From: Aphelenchoides besseyi | Taxonomy: Eukaryota; Nematoda; Chromadorea; Rhabditida; Aphelenchoididae | Assembly: GCA_024699855.1 (NCBI GenBank) | Contig: JAMPIQ010000003.1 | Coordinates: forward strand, 3,410,001 to 3,474,000 | DNA length: 64,000 nt | Direction: 5' to 3' | Shown here: positions 11,600 to 21,100 of the stretch, piece by piece | Numbering within the stretch: the first letter of the stretch is position 1 | Layout: each line of letters opens with the position of its first letter | Program-made: the position numbers and the translations under genes | Notes under the pieces: model-generated | What the model saw: only the letters and a program-made list of their open reading frames with translations | Database searches by the model: none | Told to the model about the DNA's origin: nothing

Positions 11600-12028
11600 T
11601 CGATCGCTACGCGTTGTTGTTCAGTTCAAATCTTTTGGTTGTTACGAGTTAGTTTCATAAACAGAGCAAAGAGTTTGTTTTGTCAGTTTCCAATTATTCA
11701 ATCAACGTATATCACGAAGACTGTCTATGTTTAAGAAAAAATCGGTCTTTTTAATCAACTGCATGTGATGGAGAGGTTTTCATCGGTTCACTTTATGCAC
11801 CTGATTGCTGAAGATATTCGTTGAACAAGTTATGTGATGTTCTTTCTGACTACTTAGAACCTTATTGACAAAGCTATTGACAAAAATAGTGCCTATGGGA
11901 TGGTATTCGCTTTACTAGACAAGTGATGTTTAAGGTCAATGTCATTTTATTCTAACTGGTGAAATACACAAAGTATTTACAATAAAACTTAATAAATACG
12001 TTGCTTATCAAAGCGATCGAAAAAGCAT
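11600..12028. other. Intergenic, convergent 3' ends
   Basis: A 430-bp AT-rich spacer between the ends of two convergent genes. No ORF of note, RNA gene or repeat recognised. Confidence 0.5.
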
Positions 12029-12424
12029 TTAACCGTAGAAACCGAACGGAGAATATCCTCCACCATAAGGATAGAAGCCATAAGGAGAACCGTAGCCACC
12101 AAATCGTCCAAAGCCTCTGCCAAATCCTTTAAGATCAGAGATAAAGATGATAACAAGCGTAAATTACCTCCACGTCTTCCCCAACCACCTCCATAGCCGA
12201 ATCCTCGTCGGCCAAAACCTCGACGTCCCCAACGTTTTGCTCGCACATGTGGTTGATTGCTGAAACTACAATGTTAAAACACACAAAAAGAACTCAACTC
12301 ACTCTTGATTAACAATCGACTGCGTTAACTGATCATCACTCAGTGGAAGTGAGTAGGCTGATTGTAAACACAAGAGAAAAGTAACAGAGAAGACAAGAAA
12401 GATAATCGATTTTGATCCCAACAT
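12029..12424 (-). CDS. Gly-rich secreted peptide precursor (NLP/caenacin-like)
   Basis: Three exons on the minus strand (12303-12424, 12168-12259, 12029-12126) encode 103 residues. The order is a signal peptide (IIFLVFSVTFLLCL), a short acidic propeptide, a basic AKR cleavage site, and then a tail made almost entirely of Gly, Arg, Phe and Tyr (GRRGFGYGGGWG, GGYGSPYGFYPYGGG). This layout resembles nematode NLP/CNC-type epidermal antimicrobial peptides, which are cut at basic sites and enriched in GYGG motifs. The match is compositional rather than by alignment, so a structural cuticle peptide is an alternative. A TATA box lies at 12460-12466, about 36 bp before the start codon. The gene is antisense to its ShKT neighbours. 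Confidence 0.78.
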
Positions 12425-12459
12425 TGTTGTTTTGCTAATGAGTGCTAATTCAGTTGTTC

Positions 12460-12466
12460 TTTTATA
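12460..12466 (-). promoter_or_regulatory. TATA box of the Gly-rich peptide gene
   Basis: TATAAAA on the minus strand about 36 bp from the ATG at 12424. The short distance implies a very short 5' UTR. Confidence 0.5.
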
Positions 12467-13105
12467 GACGACTCAAGGGCATCGTTGGTCGAACGGTTGC
12501 GAAAGTTTAACGAGACCTTCAAATGATCGATTGTTGTTTGGCGTTTCAGTCCGGAAAGTAAACAGAAATGAAACCGGTAATAAACCAAAAACTAATGGCA
12601 CGGTGTCGCGCACAATCTTTGTTCTTCAAAGCGCAATTTGTCGTGATTGTGCGGGTGGAAAAATTTGACGAACAAACTGAAACTGTAGGTGTCCAAATAC
12701 CTAAAGTACCGTTCGAATGTCAGTGTTCTTTTTTTGACCGACTTAGCGAACAGGTTTTGTCATGATTGAAAAACAAACCAACGAGGTGTTTACTTGATTC
12801 CAGAACCATAAAACAAAATTACCGTGACGTCGTCTGTGATCTCTAATGTTCACTGAAGATCAATTGAAGTTCAAGAAGCCGATCAGTAAAAACAACTTCA
12901 CTGTGCTTGTTTGATACAATTTGGGATCGGTTGTCGAACATTTTTGTGGGAATCAATTCGAATGCAAACAATCTGTTTCTGTTTTTCGATTGCAACAAAG
13001 AAGACTTCAATGTCGAGCAGAACACAACTCGAATTCGTTCGCCTTGAAAACAATCCAGCAAATGAGACTAAAATTGGTTTTTTGGATCTTTGCTCGAAGT
13101 TCTCG
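12467..13105. other. Spacer between divergent peptide genes
   Basis: About 640 bp separating the Gly-rich peptide gene from a divergently transcribed ShKT gene; both have their own TATA box. ORFs on both strands overlap each other heavily and have no splice or signal-peptide support, so I do not call them genes. Confidence 0.45.
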
Positions 13106-13112
13106 TATAAAA
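13106..13112 (+). promoter_or_regulatory. TATA box of the ShKT gene at 13152
   Basis: TATAAAA lies 40-46 bp before the start codon, consistent with a compact core promoter. Confidence 0.5.
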
Positions 13113-13151
13113 GAGAATCCAATTCTAATTGTTGACTCAAATTCTTTATAA

Positions 13152-13649
13152 ATGGACTTAAAGTTTTTGCTTGTTTCTTTGCTCTTTGTTTCCGTTATTC
13201 TTGCCGCACGACCCAAACACCAAAGAAGACGAACCAGAGGTCGTTGGCTCTGAACGCTTGACCTTATCGTTCGATTTTAGCTTCACCTGACTATCCGGAT
13301 ACAGAAGAAAACTGTCAAGATATTGCGAAAAACTGTGATCAACTGAAAGCTCACAAACTGTGCTACAACCGAGTGTACAAAGAGGTAACCGTCGGTCAAT
13401 GTTTGCATATTTGCAATAGACTACGAGTCATCTCTAACTAATAGTTTTTATTTCAAATGATCGTAAAGTTTTTGAACGTAAAGTTCTCGTGTGTTCAGAG
13501 TCGCAAATATTCAAACGTCGATGAGCCTTTAGGTTACGTACAAATTCTGTCACAAGCGATGTGGATTCTGCAAAGCTCACAAAGAAGTCAAAGACTTTCC
13601 CGACTATTCAGATGAACTAAATGGAAAAGATGCGGGATACGGCGTTTGA
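13152..13649 (+). CDS. Secreted ShKT-domain protein with acidic tail, 102 aa
   Basis: Three exons (13152-13239, 13281-13384, 13533-13649) join in phase. A signal peptide (FLLVSLLFVSVILA) is followed by a basic RPKHQRRRTR segment that could be a propeptide cleavage region. One ShKT domain follows (CQDIAKNC ... LC ... FCHKRCGFC), then an acidic tail of about 27 residues (KDFPDYSDE). The last intron interrupts the ShKT domain in phase 0 before the helix holding the last three cysteines, as in neighbouring genes. Predicted secreted; role unknown. Confidence 0.87.
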
Positions 13650-13818
13650 TTTAGTACGCGATCTCGCATCAACACTTGACAGCTACGCAAATGAACGTCC
13701 TAACTCTGTTTTTGCACCTTTTGTTTTAATATTTCGGATTAAAAACGAATTTGAACCTCAACTGACACATCGAAAATAAACAAACAACGAAAATGAGAAA
13801 CAATAACCTCAAAACGAA

Positions 13819-13825
13819 TATAAAA
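13819..13825 (+). promoter_or_regulatory. TATA box of the triple-ShKT gene
   Basis: TATAAAA about 46-52 bp before the start codon at 13871. Confidence 0.45.
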
Positions 13826-13870
13826 AGTCAAACTGTTAAGCTTATTCATTTGAATTTGATTTTAAGGACT

Positions 13871-14660
13871 ATGAAGTTTAACAGTTTGATTCCCTTCTTT
13901 CTTGCAATAACCATTGTGCTAGCAAACCGACCAGGTATGTTATATGAAGCTCAATTTTCTGACTGCATCATCTAGTTAAACATCGACGCTTATCGTGTGT
14001 CGACAAAGCTAAGAACTGCGCGCAAATAAAAGCTCATAATCTATGTAATAGCCCTGCACATAAACATGACGCTCATTTGTGTTCACGTAGTTGTGGTTTT
14101 TGTAAAACAAGAAAAGTGAGAGCTGGACCCACGGGAACAACTGGAGGACAGACGACGAATACAACGCAAAACGGTACAAACGATTGTAAAGATATGTCGT
14201 TAAAGTTAGTTTTGTGTCAAGACACTTAGCTTCCGTTTTAGTTGTATCGATTGGAATCGAAATGGCTACTGTCAAAGTAAGTATTACTCTGATGCTGAGA
14301 AACGTACATGTGCAATGACTTGCAAGCTCTGTTCACAAACTACAACGCCAGCAAGTTTCCCTCAAAACTCGACTTCTGGGTGTATTGATGTTTCCTCTCG
14401 GTCGGTTGATACAAAACGAGCTAATTAACAAACAGTTCAGTTGTATCCAATGGAACAGTAACGGCTACTGTGCAAGCACCTTCTACACGAACGATGAAAA
14501 ACGTTCTACATGTGCGATGACTTGCAATCTCTGTTCACAGCGAACTAATCAGCCCACCAACGCACAAGTTAACAGATCCAAACATCATAATCGAAAAAAC
14601 ACCCATCGAACTAATCATCGTCGTACACAAAAAATGTACGTCACTGAAGTAGTCGATTAA
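13871..14660 (+). CDS. Secreted protein with three ShKT domains, 223 aa
   Basis: Four exons (13871-13934, 13976-14204, 14242-14400, 14441-14660). A signal peptide (LIPFFLAITIVLA) precedes domain 1 (SCVDKAKNC ... LCSRSCGFC), a Thr/Gly-rich linker, and domains 2 and 3. Domains 2 and 3 are near-duplicates: they share C-x2-W-N-x-NGYC and TCAMTC-x-LCS. Both are split after the second residue of the same codon, just before the C-x2-W motif, so the domain was copied together with its intron. The basic C-terminal tail (RSKHHNRKNTHR) is unusual. The acceptor used at 14440 lies four bases after another AG; only the downstream one preserves the C-x2-W motif. Last of the ShKT cluster. Confidence 0.85.
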
Positions 14661-14938
14661 ATTAATTCCTTACTACTCTGTCGAAACAACGAACAGTTGA
14701 TATCCTTTTTTGTTTATTCAACTGCTCTCTAAGTTTCACATCTTTTATATCGAAATTGATTTGCAGTGTTTTTTTACTTTAAACGAACTTGTAACTGTTT
14801 TGTTCATGATTCGTAAATGTATGGGATAAACTACAAAAACTACAAATTTTGTGCTCGTCGCGATCAAACCGCTGAGATCTCTTCTTCTTCTTAACTGATT
14901 AGTTTTCTGTGCTCGTGTTATTTTAATCTATCAGCTTG

Positions 14939-16102
14939 ATGTCTTTGTCCAGCAAGATCGCTCTTGTGACCGGTTGTTCTCGAGGTTTGGGCAAAGGAAT
15001 AGCCATTGAACTCGGGCGTGCCAAGGCCACTGTATATATCACGGGCAGACCCCAGCAACGCCGTTTGAACATTCCAAACACAAGTACATTAGATGAAGTT
15101 GCGGAAGAAGTGAGTTTTCTGGAGAATTTATGGCAACATTCGCTTTTAGATCACGAAACTTGGTGGAAAAGGAATCGCGGTTTATTGCGATCATGAAAAT
15201 CCCGCGGAAGTGAAGAAACTTTTTGAGCGAATCGAAAAAGAGCAAACCGGTCGATTGGACATTTTAGGTATCGTGATTACAATCGTGAATAAAAACTGAG
15301 TGTTTTAGTCAACAACGCATTTTCGGCTGTTAACTACATTGAAAAGCATGTTGACAAAAAGTTCTTTCAAATTCCCGACGAGCCACAGATTACCTTCGAT
15401 TGGATTAATAACTGCGGTCTTCGAAACCATTACATCTGCTCGTATTATGCCGCAAAACTCATGGCCAAGCAAAATAGCGGCTTGATGGTCGTATTGAGTT
15501 CACCGGGAGCTATTTCCCATCTGTTCAACGTTGCATATGGGGCGGGAAAAGCGGCGGTATTCTACTCGTTCTTCTTTATGTACTTATTGTTGTTTAGTGC
15601 GACAAAATGGCCGCGGATATCGCTCACGACATGGTCGATTTTGGCGTCACATCGATCAGTTTGTGGCCGGGAGCCGTAAGTCTTTGGGTTTTGGATCCCA
15701 TCAATCGTAAGGTTTGTAGGTTAAGACGGAATTCGTAGAACAAGCCGTTTTGTCCGGAAAAGGAAAGGTAACATACGAGTGTGTTCTTAAGTTTAATTCG
15801 TTTCAGATGGACGCTTCGTTGTTTGAAAACGCCGAGTCAATTTATTTTGCTGGAAAGTGCATAGTCAGCTTGGCAACTGATCCGAAAGTTATTCAATTTA
15901 CCGGTTGCACAATCACTACCGCCGAGTTGGCGGACACTTACAAGCTTGTTGATATCGACGGAGGTTCGTGAACTAATCGATCAGTTGCGTCTTCAATTGC
16001 TTGTTTTCAGAGAAACCGAATAGTTCTCATGTGACGATCCAAAAACGTTATTTGGGTGCTTTGAACCCTTTTCGAACCCACAATATCAAACCGAAGATTT
16101 AG
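14939..16102 (+). CDS. DHRS1: DHRS1-type short-chain dehydrogenase/reductase
   Basis: Seven exons (14939-15109, 15150-15267, 15309-15556, 15598-15675, 15720-15767, 15807-15963, 16011-16102) give 303 residues, close to human DHRS1 (about 313). SDR landmarks are in order: the cofactor loop TGCSRGLGKG, ATVYITGR, NNAFSA in place of NNAG, the catalytic Ser in SSPGA, and Y-x3-K in AYGAGKAACDK. SLWPGAVKTEF and the C-terminal ATDP and DIDG blocks follow the DHRS1 pattern. DHRS1 is a membrane-associated NADPH-dependent reductase acting on steroids and xenobiotic carbonyls in vertebrates; the substrate here is unknown. An intron falls inside the active-site helix just after AGKAA. The neighbour at 16360 is convergent. 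Confidence 0.93.
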
Positions 16103-16359
16103 AGATCGATCAGCTGATTCTTTGAATTTTATTATGCGTAAACTCTATATGTCCAATTTGGCGTTTTTAAATTAAATGCAAAGAAAAATCGGATATACGA
16201 ACATGAAAGACAACACGCCATCTGGGGCGTAGACTAATTGAAAGAACTATGCGATTTGTCAAATGAAAAGCCAACGCTTAACACGAAGAAAAGGAATGTG
16301 CATAAGACGAGAAAGACGAAGGTTGCTCTTTGGAATTGCAATTGCGATTATCGTGCGAG

Positions 16360-19300
16360 TTAAACGGTTCTAAAGTCAAATTGATTAGTTGAAATAACAG
16401 AGAAAAACTCACGATGTATCAAGATTATCACTGAGAATTAGTTGCAACATTTTCGTTTGGTCGAAAAGCAGTCCATTTCCCGATAAGTCGTCGGTGGAAT
16501 TCGGATCATCCTCATCGTGTTCGTCGCTTGAACTACACGTATCCGGCGGTGGAACATGTGGTAGAGGTGGTGGTTTCAGCTCGATATTCAGCGGATCGTT
16601 CAGTTCATCTGTTGCGGTATTTGACGTCGTTATCGTGGTGTTGGAAATTGGTGAACCAATTGTCGTTTGGGATTCGAGATGTTCGTCGATTTGAAATCGA
16701 CTGATGTGGCAGTGAGGAAGATCGTGAGGTCGACTACCGGCAGGAGTGTTCGTATCGTGCGAAGATGAAGTGCTTATTCCGGACGACGAACCAAACGAAT
16801 CGTTGCTTTCGGTGGTTGATTGACTGAATCGTCGGCTGTGTTGTAGAGTGGGTTTTGTAAGTTGATTTTTCTACAAGTTCAAAACATAAGTGATTAAATC
16901 GAATGAAACTCACTTCACTTAAACGGTTAATTTTCTTTTGTGATCCAACATTCCATGAAAATCGCTTTAAAATTGCCGCTTGTGGACCCATCGAATTCAA
17001 GGGCGAAGGCTTCATAGGTTCCACTTCACCAACCGTATGATAACGTTTTTCAAATCGTCGTCTCGACGTGTCAGTACCATTTGAACGTGATGGACTCTCT
17101 TTTGTTGAAAGCGTTTCATCACCGGCACGTCCCGAATCAAGTGAATCGGCATCGTGCTTGTCGTCCGAAGTCATTTGATGAACATCGATTTGTGGTCGAT
17201 CACAAGTCGGATCGTCATCAACAAGAATTTTCTGCGGTCGATTCAAGGTTGCACTCCCAGTCGAATAGGGTTGATGAGGAAGTGGTGGATGTTGATCGAA
17301 GCCACGACGATCCAATTGTTCCGCTGATGCAACTTCTGCTTCACGCCGTAAACCACCTGAAAATGAAGGTTTGTGCATGTAGTCGTTGGAAACAAACCGT
17401 TTGTTGATGCATGATGGGCAATTGCGTGTGAGTCCATAGAGTGGCTCTTTCGATGATAAAAAGAATCCGAAGAAAAGTGCAGAAGTGAGTGGTCTCGATA
17501 GGGAAACTGTTTTTGAGGATACGCGTGGATTGCACATTCTAAACGATAAACATCATAATAAATAGATCCTTCCGTTACTAACCAGGATCACGAGCCAATC
17601 GAAGAAATTCAGCGTGAGCCATCGTAATCAACTCCAACCACCGTTTCGATTCTTCTTGATTGATCGTATAGAACATGTTAAACGAGGTCGGTGCTCCGAA
17701 GGCATCACGAGAAACAACATAAAAGCCGCCTGAATAACAGAGTTTATGTCTTTTCGTTGATCACTTACTTCCTTCCATAAACGGCGCATATTTGAGAGAG
17801 GAAATGTGCAACGGCGGTTTTATGATTCGCAAACGATCTGCTCGTCGTGAAGTGGACTTACAGATCAAGAGCATATCTGTGAAGAGAATGCAGTGAACTT
17901 CGGTTTTGGTTGCCGTTTTGTTCTCCTTCAGTTTCAAATCGCCACGTGTGAACATTCGACGAAAACTTGGCATCGGCAACAGAGGCATCGGACTGATCAG
18001 ATTGACAATCGGACAATGATGAGGGAAGAGCTTCGAGTACTCATCGACATCGATCACGTCGTAGTTTTCGATTGTTCTCATGATTTCGGTTAGTTGTAAA
18101 CGCAGATCGTTGTTACTCAAATGATAGTTAAGAGTAACGTTCGCTTCATCAGCTTTGTCCAACATCGTTTGAATTTGCAGTTTTTGTTCTTTGTGCGGTG
18201 CCGTGTGAACCACAGATCGCAACATCAACGGATAGCGAGTGAGATGTTGGACCGGCGAGGTCAACGTGTCGATTAAACGCTGTCGGTTCATGAATGGTTT
18301 CGTTTCGACCCACTGAAAGTTTTCGGTCATTTACTCGGAATTAATTTCATTTCCGTTTTCGATTAATAACCTTTGGTTGTAAACAAGAATGACATGCAAT
18401 CGGCAACTCAAAGGGCAACCTTCCCCCCTCCTCCCAACCTTCGAACCGATGGCCCATTTGGGTCAATTAATTGTATGAAAAACAAACGTGTGTGGTGTTT
18501 GAAATGTTTCGATTTCGTGCGAACCTTCGACGGAACGTGAGACTAATGTCTGAACGGTCGTTTCTCCGAAAAACACTCAACCTGATGTTTAACAGCTCAT
18601 TTCCGCATGTCGCTTCCAACTGACCCGCTAATGTTCGTTTTGATTTTTCGCATACGAAAATTAAGTGCCGATTTTCTTGAGTCGGCAATTGCGCCCGTTT
18701 AGTGGAGCGAAATCGGAGGTAAATTGCTCGCCGACTGGAAATTTCAAAGTACAATCGAACTCCAATTACGTCAACCGGGTCGTTGAATTTTCGATTCTGA
18801 AGACTTACCTTAACGAATTCGGCAAACTGTTCGTTTTCCTTCATTTTCTTCTGAATGTACGAGTGACTGTTGTTGTGGTTGATGTTGAAGTCGATGTAAC
18901 AGTGCGACCAGACGAGAATGTCGTCGAAAGCATCGCGCATCAACAACGCATTCAACGGTTCTCCCGTCTCTTTGGAGTGGTTGATCATCGGCAGAATTCC
19001 ACGACGCCAAAATTCGAGAGAAGTTTGGTAGAGTTCCGAGAAATTAAGGAAAATGAGATTCGGATCGATGTCTCTCAAATGTCCCAACTGTTGAACGTCC
19101 AAAACCGTCTTGTGAAGATCGCACATATTACGAAGAAACTGAAATAAAGTTGAGTAATTGGTTGGCTGTTAAAATGTTTACATTGATGTAGCGTTGTTCT
19201 GTGGTCACGATCTCCCAGATTGCTTCCTGATGTTTACGCGTGGAATGCGCTTCAATTTTTCGATGTTTCATCAAATTGTTGAAGAAATTGTTATCTACAG

Positions 19301-21100
19301 ATAATTGATTGGCATCGAAATACATGGGACTGTGCAACGATTGTCCTTCAACATCTTTATATACACGATCCAAAATCGAGGACAGTTTTTCCTACGATTA
19401 TTAATAAGCAAATTCAATTATTTGACCACTCACTTTTCCGAACAAACTGGTCATTCTACGAGACGAACTCGGGGCCCGTAGTCGTCGTGTACCATTCAAC
19501 GAACCGGATAGACATCGTTCGCTCAACGGCATACAATATGGCTCCGGCATTCCGTACATTCGATCGTCGATGCTCATTGGCGATGGAAGATTGTTTGTTG
19601 CTGGATCCACGTTCAAAGATCCTTTTCTAACCAAAAAAAACAGTTAGAAATATCGACAGAAAAGCGAATTACCTTCTTGGCACTGTAAAGTTATTCTGAC
19701 CATCGTAAAAGGACATTGGCGGTCCAAGAAGATTCCGTGAGCTCCCGGCCTGCAAAGATCAAATCACGTCAACTAATTTCAATGTTCTCAAAAGCTTTGT
19801 AGTCGTTTGCAAAGATATTTTTGTATACATGATGTCACAAAAAAAGAACGTTCAAACACGCAAATCGTTTAGTTCGAATACAACTCACTTTGTCCATGTA
19901 TGTTATTCTCGTTGTCGATGTGTCTTCCAATGTATCCGAACGTCGAAGGTCTTGTTCATCGACTGAATGAAATGATTTGGTTTCTAGTCGAGACATCATT
20001 AGAGAAGAGGAGACTGGTGGCGATTGTTCGGTCACTTTTACTGAAAATCCACATTCCATTGTAACGACTACACGCTTCATGTCGAAAAACAGAAAATGAA
20101 AAACTCACGACGAACGTTCAGCTTTTGGCCAACCAGGTAACGTGCTTCACTTAGCGTGGGGATTGGCGTCTTGGAGTTTTCGAGGAAAATGTCGACTTGT
20201 GCTGGAGCGATTCCGTTCTGCGTAAGGAAGGGAGTGAGCGAGTCGATTAGACTTCTACCGGCTATAACATCAACCTAAAAAGTATTGGAATGAGTAATCG
20301 GGAAGTTAATCGTGTTCTTTAAGACGCCGACAAAGATTTAAATTCACGGACGTCGACTAAAAACCGAATCTCTCGTACCCCTCAATTAACATGCTCACGC
20401 AATTCAGTAGCCTACTTCCTCAAATCTGACGTAAAATCACCAAAATTAGTGAGCCATAATTCTCGGGTCATAAAACGAGAGTGTTCTTCAAAATCTCGCC
20501 CACAGACTTTATGTTGAAAATGACATTTCAAACTCAAAGATCCCGACTTTCAAACACCAAAACTAAACAAAGAATGTGGAGCGTTTGTCTTATCGGCGTT
20601 CTCGAAAGTTGTGTGTGAATTTTAAACGCAGCAAAAGATTAAAATTGAGCATTCTTTTCAATCAGAAACCCTTTGGACTTTGTTCTCCAAAATACCTATA
20701 CACTTACCGTACTACAAATGGGCTCTTCATTGGGGTCGTGGTACAAGACCGCAACCAACTGCTCTTCTTCATCGACCAGACGCGACGACGAAGATGCCCG
20801 ACTTTGATAGGACGAGAAGTTGTGGCCGTTGACGGCGGTGGTCGATGAAGAGGTGGAGAGCGGACCGCCAGTTGTGGGAGCACTTGTTAAAACTGTCGAG
20901 TTGACCCGTTGAATTGTGCGCATGATTGGCGCCCTGCAACGGTCAGCTGAGAAATCGTTGCAGTGAAAATGGGCGGCGTTATTGAATTCACGTCGTTGCT
21001 CTTCTTCGAAACACGCAAATTCCGAAACTGATGATAATTCGAATTCGAATGGACGTTTGCTGTGGTCAGAATTAAAATTCGTTTGATCGCTGCGGATCAT
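16360..21100 (-). CDS. PLEKHG5: PLEKHG5/Syx-like RhoGEF (RBD-like, DH, PH, PDZ ligand)
   Basis: Thirteen exons (20708-21100, 20109-20274, 19889-20040, 19673-19749, 19434-19626, 19182-19391, 18809-19138, 17769-18312, 17583-17729, 17398-17538, 16914-17356, 16413-16870, 16360-16369) give about 1087 residues. A Ras-binding-like ubiquitin fold lies near residues 110-200. It is followed by a Ser-rich region, a DH domain (about 385-590; EIVTTEQRYI, SPVQHLTRYPLML) and a PH domain (about 600-740). A long disordered tail contains SDSFYHRKSHSMDS. The tail ends in Thr-Ser-Thr-Val, a class I PDZ ligand. PLEKHG5/Syx activates RhoA and is placed at junctions through a C-terminal PDZ motif, so the end supports the assignment. 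The intron between 18312 and 18809 is unusually long (about 500 bp). The start could instead be the Met at 20923. Confidence 0.88.

Noticed and set aside
12843..13216. Overlapping ORFs on both strands upstream of the ShKT gene at 13152
   Set aside because: Mutually overlapping, no homology, and they cover the TATA box of the downstream gene.
18467..18808. Extension of the RhoGEF exon as an ORF through the long intron
   Set aside because: It breaks the DH domain; splicing from 18809 to 18312 restores a continuous DH sequence in phase.
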